Source: Diphasiastrum complanatum
Taxonomy: Eukaryota; Streptophyta; Lycopodiopsida; Lycopodiales; Lycopodiaceae
Length of the DNA: 64,000 bases
NCBI GenBank assembly: GCA_029204225.1
Contig: CM055092.1
Coordinates: 13,268,476 to 13,332,475 of the forward strand
Direction: 5' to 3'
Both the position numbers and the translations under genes were made by a program. The notes under the pieces are model-generated. The model was not told the DNA's origin. It searched no databases and saw only the letters and a program-made list of their open reading frames with translations. Below, in pieces: positions 32,830-44,082 of this stretch (the stretch's first letter is position 1; each line of letters opens with the position of its first letter).

Positions 32830-35800
32830 ATGTCATCCATGGGTGGATATTTGATGGAACCAAGTGAGAGACTCACTTCCACAAATTATTCCATTTGGAA
32901 AGTGAGAATGGAATCACTCCTAGTGATCCATGATCTATATGACATAGTTCAAGGAGTAGAGGAAGAGCCTCAAACTCCCCAAGAACAAGCCAAATACAAG
33001 AAGAGAGCAAGATTAGCTCTACATTGCATAAAGTTAAATGTATGCAATGACCTCTTGAAAGAGGTGTCTTCTTGTACCTCATCCAAAGAGGCTTGGGATT
33101 CATTAAAGAGCATTTATGAATCCAACAATACTTCAAGAATCCTCATGCTAAGAAATCAAGTTTTCCAAAGCATGAAAGGAAGTGGAGAGAGTGGACAAGA
33201 GTATGTTCTTAGGATCAAATCTCTTAACAAGGAGTTAAGTGCAATAGGAGAGAAGATCCAAGATCAAGAACTAGTACAAATCATTTTGAATGGTCTAAGT
33301 GATGAGTTTACCAACTTAGTCCAATCATTTGCCATTCAAGACTCTCTTCCATCCATTGAAAAGTTGCACAATGTTCTTGTGGCCGAGGAGAGTAGGCTTC
33401 TACACCTCAAGACAAGAATGGATAGCATGTCACTTAATGGAGGAGAGGAGAAAGCTAACTTTACATCTAAAGGCAAGAAAAAGCAAAATCCATTCAAGAA
33501 AAATCAAGGCAAGGAGGCCGAGATGAAGAATGGAGGATCTACCTCCAAAGGCAAAGTGAAGAACAAGGCAAAACTAAAGTGTTTCTTTTGTGGAAAGAAA
33601 GGACACTTTGCCTCAGAATGCTACTTGAAGAAGAATCAACAAGCCAAAGGAGATCAAGGGAACATTGCTCAAGAGGAAGAATATGAGGATGGATTCAACA
33701 CATCCTTAATGGTTGCATCTACACCAACTTCAAGTCAAGACACATGGTGGATAGATAGTGGGGCTAGTTCCCACATGTCCTTTAACAAGCATTATTTTTC
33801 TACTCTTCTATCTTGTAATGACTCTAAGAAGTCAATATACACTGCTAGTGATCAAGCATGCAAGATAGATGGCATAGGATCTATACCTCTTTGTTTAGGC
33901 ACATCTAAAAGGATAGATCCAGATAATGTTTTGTATGTTCCTACCATTTCAAGAAACTTGCTTAGTGTAGGACAATTAATGGACAATGGACTAGATGTAC
34001 ATTTCAAGAATGGAGTTTGTTCCATCTTGAAAAATGATAAGTGCATAGCTAGTGGCATTAAGCAAGGTAGACTTTTCAAGTTGGATGCTAATGTTGCAAG
34101 TGAAAGTGTGAACTTGGCTAGGGAGGAGCTAACTCAAGTGGAGCTTTGGCATAAGAGATTAGGCCATCCTAATCTTCAATCTATGGAGTCAATGGCAAGC
34201 AAGGAACTAGCTCTCGGCCTACCAAGAGCTTTCAAGAAGTGTGGAAAAATGTGTGAGGCATGTGGCCTTGCAAAGTCACACAAATCTTCTTACAAGAAAT
34301 CTTCATCAAGATCTCTCTCTCCCTTGGATCTCATACATTCTGATGTACATAGTTTTTCACATGCAAGTAATGGAGGTGCCTTGATGTATGTAACTTTTAT
34401 AGATGATTGTACTAGATTCACATGGATTGAGTTACTATCAAAGAAAAATCTTGTTTATGAAGCTTTCATTAAGTTCAAGTCTCTAGTAGAGAAACAACTT
34501 AGTACTTCTATCAAAGCACTAAGATGTGATAATGGAGGAGAGTACACCTCCAATAAAATGAAAGACTTTTGTGAGATCAATGGTATTAAGTTACAATACA
34601 CTTGTTCCTACACCCCTCAACAAAATGGGGTGGCCGAGAGGAAAAATAGGAGTCTATGTGAGTGTGCAAAGTCCTTGAGGCTTGATGCATCACTTCCCAA
34701 CTCATTTTGGGGAGAAGCCATAACATGTGCTAATTATTTGTGTAATAGACTTCCTAGTAGTGCTATAGATGGGATCTCACCTTATCAAGCCTTGTTTGAT
34801 AAGAAACCCAATGTAAAATATTTTAAGATCTTTGGATGTACTTGTTATGTACACATTCCTTTGGAGACTAGAAGGAAAGAAGATGCTACCTCCTTCAAAG
34901 GAATCTTTGTTGGCTATGGAGAAAATAGCAAGGGATATAGGATATATGATCCTACATCCAAGAAAGTAAAGGTAAGCAAGGATGTACTTTTTGATGAGTC
35001 ACAATTTGCTAAGAGCTTGTCAAATGGATCTAACCCATTGTGCATTGAAGATCTTGACAAATCCGAGGAGGATCTTGACAAACCCGAGGAGGATCATGAC
35101 AAACCCGAGGATGGAGATTTGGATCCAAGTCAAAAGGGGCCAAGAAGATCATCAAGGAGCAAGGCCGAGCCCTCAAGGCTTACCTATGTGGACAAGGGAA
35201 AGCAAAAGGAAGGCTCTACATCTTCTACCTCTTACTCTTTTTTAGCTACATTGATTGAAGAACCATCATCTTTTGAAGAAGCATGTAAATCTAAAGTTTG
35301 GAGAGATGCAATGCAAGTAGAGTATGATGCATTAGAAGAAAATCATACTTGGAATCTTGTAAATCTTCCAAGAGGAAAGAAACCACTTGCATGTAAGTGG
35401 ATTTATAGAATTAAGTACAATCAAGATGGATCTATTAGTAAATACAAAGCTAGGCTTGTTGCTAAGGGATTTCTTCAAATAAAAGGATTGGATTATGAAG
35501 AAACATTTGCACCTGTAGCTAAGCTTGTAACTATTAGATTAATCATTTGCATTGCTACTTTGTTCAAATGGGATCTCTACCAAATGGATGTGACAAATGC
35601 CTTCTTGAATGGCTTCTTAGAAGAGGAAATCTACATGATGCAACCCGAGGGCTTCATCAAGATTGGTGAGGAGCAAAAGGTGTGCTACTTAAGGAAGAGC
35701 CTATATGGCTTGAAGCAAGCACCTAGAGCTTGGTACTCTAGGTTGCATGATTTTCTCTATTCCCTTGGCTTTGTACTAAGTGCTTATGAACCTTCTTTAT

Positions 35801-36810
35801 ATTTCAAATGTAATGAAGGAAAGATCATCATTTTGGTTCTTTATGTTGATGACATCATTATGACAGGAAATGATGATGATGGCATAGGCAAAGTAAAAGT
35901 TGACTTATCTAGTGAGTTCAAGATGGTAGATCTAGGCTTCCTAAAGTTTATACTTGGGATAGAAGTGTCTAGAAGTAGCAATTGTACTTTCATAAGTCAA
36001 TCTAAGTATGCTACTTCCATTCTTGAAAGATTTGGTATGAAAGATTGTAAGGGGATTGACACCCCTATGGAGCATGTTGTGAAAGCAACTAATGAAGGTG
36101 ATGAAGCATCCTTTGAGGACATCACTCTCTTTAGGAAGCTTATAGGCTCTCTAATCTATTTAACCATCACTAGACCTGACTTAAGTTTTTGTGTAAGCAA
36201 GTTGAGTCAAAGTATGCAAGCTCCTTTAATTCATCATTGGAAAAGTGCCAAGAGAGTACTTAGATATGTTTCTAGTACTAGATTTTTTGGTATACTTTAT
36301 GAAGGATCTAACTTGCACTTGAGAGCCTACTCGGATTCAGATTTTGCAGGTGACAAGATGGATAGGAAGTCCATTAGTGCATTTGCAACATTTCTTTGTG
36401 GAGGAGTGATATCTTGGCTTTCCAAAAAGCAAGATACAATCTCACTATCTTCTTGTGAAGCCGAGTACAAGGCATTGACTTCAACAACCAAAGAGCTCTT
36501 ATGGCTAAGAAGACTCTTGATGGAACTACATGTGCTAGAGGCCGAGGAGATCCCTTACATATTTTGTGACAATCAAGCTTCTCAACAAATTGCTTCAAAT
36601 CCTATCTTCCATGCTAGAACAAAGCATATTGAGATAGCTCACCACTTTGTGAGGGAGAAGGTACAATCCAAGGAAGTGCAACTACATCATGTACCATCAT
36701 CCGAATGCATAGCTGATATCTTAACCAAACCATTGTCCAAAGATCCATTTTTTAAGTTAAGATATGCTCTTGGAATTGTAGATAGATGTACACTAGATTT
36801 GCCAAGTTAG
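32830..36810 (+). CDS. Ty1/copia gag-pol polyprotein, intact
   Basis: A single 1326-codon frame encodes all functions for copy-and-paste movement. Gag (UBN2 type) occupies about residues 1-250. One CCHC knuckle (CFFCGKKGHFASEC) spans 251-264. The aspartic protease site DSGA is at 309-312. The GAG-pre-integrase H-H-C-C region runs from about H441 to C475/C478. Integrase has D505, D567 and E603 (D-x61-D-x35-E). RT has YVDD at 1005-1008 and starts near 840. RNase H has D1169, E1210, D1247 and ends ADILTKPLSKD. The order PR-IN-RT-RH defines Ty1/copia. The ATG at 32830 is preceded by an in-frame-free leader and matches the start of element B's gag. There are no frameshifts or stops. The polyprotein would be cut by its own protease; no separate gag frame or frameshift site is seen, so the Gag:Pol ratio must be set another way. 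Confidence 0.97.
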   Translation: MSSMGGYLMEPSERLTSTNYSIWKVRMESLLVIHDLYDIVQGVEEEPQTPQEQAKYKKRARLALHCIKLNVCNDLLKEVSSCTSSKEAWDSLKSIYESNNTSRILMLRNQVFQSMKGSGESGQEYVLRIKSLNKELSAIGEKIQDQELVQIILNGLSDEFTNLVQSFAIQDSLPSIEKLHNVLVAEESRLLHLKTRMDSMSLNGGEEKANFTSKGKKKQNPFKKNQGKEAEMKNGGSTSKGKVKNKAKLKCFFCGKKGHFASECYLKKNQQAKGDQGNIAQEEEYEDGFNTSLMVASTPTSSQDTWWIDSGASSHMSFNKHYFSTLLSCNDSKKSIYTASDQACKIDGIGSIPLCLGTSKRIDPDNVLYVPTISRNLLSVGQLMDNGLDVHFKNGVCSILKNDKCIASGIKQGRLFKLDANVASESVNLAREELTQVELWHKRLGHPNLQSMESMASKELALGLPRAFKKCGKMCEACGLAKSHKSSYKKSSSRSLSPLDLIHSDVHSFSHASNGGALMYVTFIDDCTRFTWIELLSKKNLVYEAFIKFKSLVEKQLSTSIKALRCDNGGEYTSNKMKDFCEINGIKLQYTCSYTPQQNGVAERKNRSLCECAKSLRLDASLPNSFWGEAITCANYLCNRLPSSAIDGISPYQALFDKKPNVKYFKIFGCTCYVHIPLETRRKEDATSFKGIFVGYGENSKGYRIYDPTSKKVKVSKDVLFDESQFAKSLSNGSNPLCIEDLDKSEEDLDKPEEDHDKPEDGDLDPSQKGPRRSSRSKAEPSRLTYVDKGKQKEGSTSSTSYSFLATLIEEPSSFEEACKSKVWRDAMQVEYDALEENHTWNLVNLPRGKKPLACKWIYRIKYNQDGSISKYKARLVAKGFLQIKGLDYEETFAPVAKLVTIRLIICIATLFKWDLYQMDVTNAFLNGFLEEEIYMMQPEGFIKIGEEQKVCYLRKSLYGLKQAPRAWYSRLHDFLYSLGFVLSAYEPSLYFKCNEGKIIILVLYVDDIIMTGNDDDGIGKVKVDLSSEFKMVDLGFLKFILGIEVSRSSNCTFISQSKYATSILERFGMKDCKGIDTPMEHVVKATNEGDEASFEDITLFRKLIGSLIYLTITRPDLSFCVSKLSQSMQAPLIHHWKSAKRVLRYVSSTRFFGILYEGSNLHLRAYSDSDFAGDKMDRKSISAFATFLCGGVISWLSKKQDTISLSSCEAEYKALTSTTKELLWLRRLLMELHVLEAEEIPYIFCDNQASQQIASNPIFHARTKHIEIAHHFVREKVQSKEVQLHHVPSSECIADILTKPLSKDPFFKLRYALGIVDRCTLDLPS
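35050..35112 (+). repeat. three in-frame 21-bp repeats in the IN-RT linker
   Basis: Units 35050-35070, 35071-35091 and 35092-35112 encode DLDKSEE, DLDKPEE, DHDKPED (residues 741-761). They keep frame and lie in the acidic, variable linker between integrase and RT. Confidence 0.9.
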
Positions 36811-36823
36811 AAGTGAGGAGGAG
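36811..36823 (+). other. polypurine tract
   Basis: aagtgaggaggag lies between the stop codon and the 3' LTR and would prime plus-strand DNA synthesis. Confidence 0.85.
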
Positions 36824-37685
36824 TGTTGAAAATTGTCACTTCTCACTTGACATTGGTTCATGTAAATATTGATCAAACATTAGAATATGTTGATGATATG
36901 ATTTCACACGTGTGGAGCATGTTCCCATGTTTGAAAGGATGTACTTTTCATGTTTGTATATATCCAAATTGATTTTGTATCATTCTAGTTAGTGTGAACA
37001 TGAAATGACTAGTTTTTAGTCAAGTTGACTAGTCACCTACAAATTAGCTTTTCCTTGCATGTGCATGAGTAAATGCTCCCACATGGCAAGTGGATGTTCA
37101 CATGTGTGTATAGAGTACTAGAAGATAAGAGTTGACCATTTTCCTTAGATCCTATTTTGTAGGGAATATTCCTATATTCTAGGAGACTAGCTTTTTGGAT
37201 TTTAGTCATATTCTAGAAGGTCAACTATTGGATAAGGATCAAGGATGGATCAAATGGATAGATATGAGTGATGTGGCACTCTTCACACGTGTGAAGGCCT
37301 GCTGGACTGTACCAGACTCATGGATGTACTTGATCCATAAAAGGATCATCATTTTGCTAAGAAAATTGATGAGACTTTTGCACTCTACACTTTTGTGAGA
37401 TTTCTAGTCATTTGTCTTGTGATTTTTATGCATGATTGCTATCTAGTATCATTGTACTTGTTGTTTCAGGTGCAGTCCGTACAGTGGACAGTACTCCACA
37501 CGTGTGAAGCCGCTCTCACTAAAAAATGATGTGTTGATCCATTGCTCTTGCTTAAATCCAAGTGTAGTGAATCTAGATCAAGATCTAATGTGTAGAACTT
37601 GATAGATTCATTGATTAAGCAACCAATAACTCTCTATGATTGTAAAGTACAATCATTATTGTCCTAAAAACTGTAAAATTTATCA
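36824..37685 (+). repeat. 3' LTR of the intact copia (862 bp)
   Basis: Same length and ends as the 5' LTR, with one base different at 37053. The CACACGTGTG palindromes lie at 36905, 37284 and 37497. Followed by the target duplication atcct (37686-37690). Confidence 0.97.
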
Positions 37686-38720
37686 ATCCTTTCCACCCTC
37701 CTCATCAGTCACCGAAATCACTCTCTCAAGCATCTGCAAAACTACACCAAGTTTCCCATAGTCTGCAGAAATACACGCAAAGTTCCACATGCAACCGCAA
37801 CCTCACCGCAGGAGTCTCTTATGCGGTCTAATGCGACGACACCGCCCAAGCACCGTAGGATACCACCAAGGCACCGCCCAACCACCGCAGGCTAACCACC
37901 CAACCACCGCAAGAGACCTGCATGCGATCACAATGCGAAATGGACGAACCGCAACAGGACCGCCTGATCACCGCAAGTCAACACCTACGGTCAGTCTACG
38001 GCTTCCGCTCAACGAAGAGAGACCACAAAGGACCGCAGGAGCTTAGCCTGCGGTTTGTATGCAGTTGCCACAACTCCTCATTCTCACGCTCTCGACGCAT
38101 ATGAATGAGATCCTTTGTAGTACTTCTTCACGTTTTCATGCTCCGTCAATAACTGATCTACAGATCAAGTACAAGAGTTGTTAAATGATCTTTTAAACTA
38201 TAATTAACAAACTCAAGATCTTCTGACAGCTATATAAACAAGTGAACAATTAGAATAAAACATATCCGATCTTTGATTATCGATCAATGTGTTCACATAG
38301 ATCAAACGACCAAAAGCAGTCTTCCAATATCTGACTTCTAGAGTTAGAAATCATCTAGAGAGAGTACAAGAGTATTCCGAAAGATAGCATTTATTAGCTT
38401 CTGTAAGTAGGATCATGCGCTTCACGCTATTGTTCTGTGATCTGATAGTTGTTATAACAACACATATAGAAGCGCTATTTTTCCATAACTGTTGTATTCT
38501 TGTTGAATGCTTGAATGCCTCTCACTCTTTACTTTCTTATCAGAACCTATCTGTCAGAAACAAAGAATAGCACGGCTGTCTCAGACGCCTAATTGTTCGC
38601 ATTCTCTATGGTTGTTTATGACAACTACCTTGACATCTAAACAAATCAGAAGTTGCTCTATCATTTCGTTCTCTAAGTAATCCAATATCCTTCATTATTA
38701 GTTTTTCAAATAGTTTATCT
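37686..38720 (+). repeat. rest of the split LTR-like repeat before element G
   Basis: This continues the repeat begun at 31341: its first part (aatcactctctcaa near 37719) matches 59807-59820. A later part, about 38130-38420 (tcatgctcc..caataactga, and agagttagaa..at.tagagagagtac), matches about 60310-60580. In between is a GC-rich stretch (37770-38060) with recurring accgca(gg/ag) words, absent from the other copy. No PBS is recognised before the gag scrap at 38721, so the junction is deleted or decayed. Confidence 0.5.
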
Positions 38721-39443
38721 TTGATTGGGGTGACGGCCTCTATTCTGCGATGGCCTATAAGACCACCCTTTGAAACCTCAGTCAGTGATCATAAGAATGA
38801 GTTCAAGCAGTTGCTAAATCAACTAGCTACAATAGGTTCACCTATTTCAGAAGAGAACTCTACGATGACTCTTCTAGCCAGTCTTCCACCCTCCTACGGC
38901 CATCTGGTGTTGCTTCTGAACAATACTCCTGCGTTTTCTCTACAGAAGCTGACAACAAGCTTATTATAGGAAGAAGTTAGGAGAAAGAGCTTATCTACAA
39001 TGAGTACCAAGTCAATGACATTGTACTCTAATAAGCAGCAGTCCAAGAAAAAGAACTTCAAGGACAAGAAGACGAAGGCAGAACAACCATATTCAATGCA
39101 ACAACAACTGCAGAACAATCGACAACAACAAGCTACCAAGACCAAACTCTTCTACAGATACTGCAAGAGAGCTAATCACGACATTAAGGACTTTCATATC
39201 CTCAAACACAATGAAGCGAGGAAGAAGAAGTTGCAGCAGCACCAAGAAGGAGGCTCTGACCCTGTCAAAAATTTCCAAGAAGACAATAAGGCGCTGATGG
39301 TACAAGATCAACCAAGTACATATGCCTATCAATGGTATCTTGATTCAAGTGCTTCACAACACATGAATCAAAGTACATTTTCTTCGGGGACTCAAGCTCA
39401 CACAAAGTCAAAGACCAAGGCTCCATTTGACTTCAATTTCTAG
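38721..39443 (+). pseudogene. Ty1/copia gag and protease (element G)
   Basis: The gag C-terminal half (NEFKQLLNQLATIGSPISEE, LLASLPPSYGHLV) is in 38721-38969. A stop is followed by a Gln/Lys-rich stretch, a degraded CCHC (YRYCKRANHDIKDFH) and the protease start WYLDSSASQHM in 39000-39443. The protease site has Ser-Ser-Ala where D-S-G-A is usual, so it is damaged. The N-terminal half of gag is missing. It is a different copia lineage from the intact element. Confidence 0.8.
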
Positions 39444-41526
39444 ATGACATCACTACACACTTAGACGGTGTACTCTATGTATCCAAATTAACAAAGAACT
39501 TATTATCTATAAGCAAGATCACTGATCAAGGTTATAGAGCTTTGTTTATTGCTAGTCAATGTACTATTCTTGATAAGAATTTGAAGGAAATCCTCTCTAT
39601 ACACAGAGAAGAAAATTTGTATATCTTGAGTCACGATTATGCACTTTTTGTGAGTTATTCTGATGCTCATGTTTGGCATCAAAGATTAGGTCATTTAAAC
39701 ATGAGGTCAATCTTGTATATGCACATAATAGTATGGTCAAGGACATGGTCATTAATGCTGCTTCCACAACTAATCGAGACTGTCTAAGAAAATTGCTTGC
39801 TAGGAAAACAACCTAGAACAAGATTTTCTAAAGAACAAGCCAAAAGGGCGAAGTCCATCCTTGGATTAATCCATAGTGATTTATGTGGTTCTATGAGTGT
39901 GCCCTCTTTGGTTCAGGCTCTATATCTCATCACATTTATTGATGACTACTCCCGATTTACCAGAGTTATGTTCATTAGGAGCAAGTTTTAAGGAATACAA
40001 ACAGTTTGCTAAGACTCAAACTGGTTAGAAGATCAAGACCATGCGATTTGATTCAGGGGGAGAGTACATGTCTGATAAAATGACAAACTACTTAACTTCA
40101 TGTGGCACGCACCATCAACTCACTGCAAGCTATACTCCACAACAGAATGAAGTAGTAGAACAAAAGAATCAAACCTTGTTGGAAGCTGCATGATCCATGA
40201 TGTCCAATGCTTAGCTACCCATGAAATTTTAGGCTGAAGCAATTTCCAAAGCCTACTATCTGCAAAACTACTCCAGTATAAAGGTAGTGGACTCCAAAAC
40301 TCCATTTGAAGCCTACTACGGGTAGAAACCAAGTCTAAACCACCTACGTGTGTTTGGATGTTTCTACTATGCACAAATATTGTCTGATCTGAGAAAAAAA
40401 CTAGACCTTGTAAGCTATAAGTACATTTTCATTGGCTACTCAACATCACATAAAGCATATTGCATTTATGATGTTGATACAGGTCATATCTCAGTCAGGT
40501 GAGATGTTGTCTTCCTTGAAGACAAATTTTATGATTTCAAGTAGAAGTAGAAAATGCAGGACTTTGTTCCAACAACTCCATTTACCATCGATAGGCCTAG
40601 ACCTACGAATGTTCAACCGCAAAATGAAGACCTCTTAGTCATTCATCCAGGAGAGACGTCTACTCAAGAACCTGTAGTTCAAAGGTCTGCATGGCAACAA
40701 CAACAACTTGATCGCTTCGTCCCTCAAACGTTTATAAGCCACGATGAACCTGCCTCTATTACAGAAGCTCTATCATTGTCAGATGCAGACAACTGGAAAG
40801 CTGCTATGGATGCTAAGTACCATTCATTAGTGAAGAACAATACTTGGAGTCTTGTTAATCCTCCTGCAGGTATAAAACCTATTGACACTAAGTGGATCTT
40901 CAAACTAAAGCTTAAGCCAAGTATCCAAATGGAAAACTCGTTTAGTGGTTAAAGGTTATGAACAAGTTTACGAAATAGCTTACACTGACACCTTCAGTCC
41001 AGTGGTAAAACATCAATCTATTCACACCTTGCTGGCTATAGCTGTTGTAGAGGATCTAGACATTCATCAGATGGACGTCCAGACAGCATTCCTTCATGGA
41101 TGCATACAATAAGACATTTTCATTTATCAACCAGAAGGTTACGTCCTTCAAGGCCAAGAGCATTTGGTGTGCAGATTACAGAAGGCACTTTATGGCCTCA
41201 AGCAAGGCCTTGTATGAACGAATCGATCACTTCTTGTTGCAGCACGATTTTACTTCATGGCAGACTCAAATGTGTACCTCAAGAACAAAGACTCAAGCTA
41301 TGTGATAATAGCCTTATATGTCGATGATTATTTAATCATTAGCAACTCAACTCAGTTATTGCACGAGACAAAGTCTCTACTATCACAAGAATTTGAAATG
41401 ACTGATTTAGGGCCATTTCATTACCTACTTGGTATAAACATCACTAGAGATCGTGCAAGCAGAAGGATTACTATAAGCTCAAATCAAACTCCATCCGAAT
41501 TGTTTGCTTTCGCGATTCTTTCATGA
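39444..41526 (+). pseudogene. Ty1/copia integrase and RT (element G)
   Basis: Broken frames continue element G. They read GVLYVSKLTKNLLSISKI, then the pre-integrase HVWHQRLGHLNMRS (about 39670), integrase ILGLIHSDLCG (first Asp, about 39865) and TFIDDYSRFTRVM. The second and third catalytic regions lie in shifted frames (FDSGGEYMS, then QQNEVVEQKNQTLL). RT begins ADNWKAAMDAKYHSLVKNNTW and TKWIFKLK (about 40785-40915). Several frameshifts precede ALYVDDYLIISNS and FEMTDLGPFHYLLGINITR (41257-41490). RNase H is absent because the copy is cut off near 41490 by LTR-like sequence of another element. Confidence 0.8.
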
Positions 41527-42205
41527 CTGCGACGACTCTTATATGTCATCAGTGGTATCAGAGCCTACCTTGTCATAATTTGACGTAGCCAAGAAGCTAT
41601 CAGATTCAGAGGCCAAGCATTCAAATAAACAACCATCAACAAGAGAACAGACTTCAGAAGCAATGGCTTCAATCAGCAACATACAGAGCAAGATCTGTAC
41701 AATTCTTGATTCTTCAGGATCTAACTTTCTAGCCTGAAAAGTTAAGACATCATTGATACTCAAGGGCGAAGGTTTATTCCCCTTGGTGGATGGCACAGAG
41801 GAGATGGCTACGACATCAGGCAAAGAGCTACACGAGTGGAGGGAGAAAAATGACAAGGCAATAGCCTTGCTATCTTCATCCATCGAAGATAGTAATATAT
41901 CCAAGCCATGAACGAAGAGATGGAATCCATGAGGAAGAACCAGGTATGGACGTTGCAGCCATTACCACATAAGCGCAAGACTGTCAAATGCAATGGTTTT
42001 CAAGCTCAAGTATGGCCTGGATGGGAATGTCTTGAAATACAAGGCAAGACTAGTAGCAAAGGGATTCTCTCAGAGATATGGTATTGACTACTCTGAAACC
42101 TTCTCTCCCATCGTCAAACATTTGTCCCTACGACTGTTATTTGTATATGCAGTAGCTTATGACCTCAGAATTCAGAATGCACTAACTCCGGTTCCAAGAA
42201 GATGA
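41490..42205 (+). pseudogene. deleted copia copy, PBS-gag joined to RT (element K)
   Basis: A short LTR end leads to a PBS, TGGTATCAGAGC (about 41551-41562), and then the first part of gag (MASISNIQSKICTILDSSGS, about 41663), followed by an in-frame stop. Gag stops at about 41900 (..SSSIEDS) and RT begins at once (AMNEEMESMRKNQVWTLQPL), with FKLKYGLDGNVLKYKARLVAKGFSQRYGIDYSETF in 41993-42205. The rest of gag, protease and integrase are absent, so one internal deletion joined gag to RT. The gag start closely matches the minus-strand element D at 43990-43739, so K and D are the same family in opposite orientation. Confidence 0.75.
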
Positions 42206-42297
42206 TTATAATTATTCTTTTCTTGTGACTTTGAATTCTATGACAAGTTGATAGCATGGAAATGCAAGATTAAAAATGTTAAATTGTGTCCAAACTG

Positions 42298-44082
42298 TTA
42301 TTTTGAAAGATACATATAATATTTTTTTGGAAAAAGGTTAAAAACAAAAGCAATCGTTTTGTAGGAGTCCTTGAGAAATGGAGTACGTGACATCTTACCC
42401 TTCAGACATGTATCACAAGTGGTCGAATTGTTTGCATTTGAGATGTTGACCCCTATTATTGCTCCATGATGGGTTGCTTGGCAAAGTGCCATTGAGTTCA
42501 TATGGCATAGTCTCATGTGCCATAGAGTGTCTAGCGAATCATCATGAGTCTGATGCACTTGATCTGCAGGCAGGCGTACCTTCAAGTGATATATATTACC
42601 TTTTTTTCTGCCTTGAGTGATTAGGGTACTAGTACTAACATTAACAATGTTGCATGCTTTGTCAGAAAACGTCACACGCATCTCTGCATCAGCTATTCTT
42701 GCCACAGAAAGCAACTCCTGCTACAATGTAGGCACGAACAAAACATCTTTGAGTCATCTGTCTCTGCCATTCGTGTTGAGCCACAGTGAACCAATACTGT
42801 TCACTTGATGTTTGGATCCATCTCTAAGAAAAATGAATCTTGATGGATCAGCACTTCGAAAATCAGACATAATTCGTCTTGATGTGACAAAGTGCGAGGT
42901 AGCTCCTGAATCTATGATCACCTCCTATGTGTCAGGTGTTGACGCTACACACACATCTGCACAGATGTAGGCGGTCGAACAATTTCTGTTCGATCTCTCT
43001 AAGCCCATTTTTGAGCTCTTTGGCTCCTCGACACAAGACAAACTATTATTGTTCTCCTGTCTGTCCTGTGCTGATTTGTTCCTTGGGTTCAGGCGGAAGT
43101 CCATGGTTGCATGACCCTTCTCATGGTAGTGGATACACTCAATTTTCGGATTGAGCCAGCACTTATCAATTGTGTGTCCATCGCGTCTACATCTCACGCA
43201 AGTCGTCTTGTCTCCACCTTGCTATTTCGACCTCCCTTTGTTCTTCCATTTGCCTTTGCTGGTCCCTTTTGCTTGCTGATTATGATCCTGCCTTTGATTT
43301 GACTCCCTCTTAGGCTTGAATTGTTTCTTTGTCTTTTCTTTGTTGATGTAGAGGGCTTGGCCAGAAGCATCCTTGTGATCAAGATGCTCTCTCATCTCGA
43401 CTTCCTCTCGAATCTCGACAATTGCCTTTTCGAGGGTCATTGTAGAATCTTTTGCGAGCAGAGTTCTGATTGTCTAGAAAGATCTAGGTAAGGCTCTCAA
43501 CAGGTAAGTGGGCTGCTTTTCTGCTGACACTGCATTTTTTGCTCCAGAGTTGTGTAGTGATAGGAATCGATCCTTCATCTTCCTTACAAAAGAAGTGAGG
43601 TCTTTGTCATCCCACTGTAGATTTGTCAACTAATCTTCCAACATCATTATTTGACTGCGTGATTTTGTTTGAAATCTTGTGAGCAGTGTATCCCACATCT
43701 CCTTAGCCTTGGAGAGTGTAGTCAGGTCAAGTGTGAGACTATCCTCGATGGATGATGATAGCAAGGCTATTGCCTTTGTCATTTTTCTCCCTCCATTCGC
43801 GTAGCTCCTTGTCTGATGTTGTAGGCATCTCCTCTATGCCATCTACCCAGGGGAACAAACCTTCACCCTTCAGTATCAGCGAGGTCTTAACTTTCCATGC
43901 TAGAAAGTTAGATCCTGACGAATCCATAATTGTACAGATCTTGGATTGTATGCTGCTAATTGAAGTCATTGCTTCTGAATTCGTGTTCACTTGTTGATGG
44001 TTGATTGTTTGAATGCTTTAGCCCCTGTGATCTGATAGCTTTTTGGCTATGTCAGATTATGACAAGGTAGGCTTTGATACCA
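42298..44082 (-). pseudogene. Ty1/copia gag, protease and pre-integrase (element D)
   Basis: On the minus strand: a PBS-like TGGTATCAAAGCC (about 44082-44070), then gag start (SISSIQSKICTIMDSSGSNFLAW, 43990-43739). A gap with shifted frames and MTLEKAIVEIREEVEMREHL (43440) follow. CVRCRRDGHTIDKCW (zinc knuckle) and a second degraded CIHYHEKGHATMDF lie in 43215-42925. The protease start IDSGATSHFV lies just after. Last is pre-integrase LWHMRLCHMNSMAL with CDTCLKGKMSRTPF (42714-42298). The integrase core, RT and RNase H are missing. The copy ends at an AT-rich junction (42205-42300) with element K. Confidence 0.8.

Larger units (their letters stand above)
31373..37685 (+). mobile_element. intact, young Ty1/copia retrotransposon
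   Basis: A complete 6313-bp element with an 862-bp 5' LTR, PBS, leader, single gag-pol ORF, polypurine tract and 862-bp 3' LTR. The 5-bp target duplication atcct lies at 31368-31372 and 37686-37690. Both LTRs have TG..CA ends. I compared the LTRs along their length and found one difference (T at 31602, C at 37053), so insertion is very recent. All catalytic motifs are present. Copies A and B near the window start belong to the same or a sister family. Activity cannot be shown from sequence, but nothing visible disables it. Confidence 0.97.

Noticed and set aside
33852-34079. Minus-strand open frames under the intact gag-pol (33852-34079, 32873-33136, 36374-36598)
   Set aside because: They are shadows of the strongly supported plus-strand polyprotein and have no domains.
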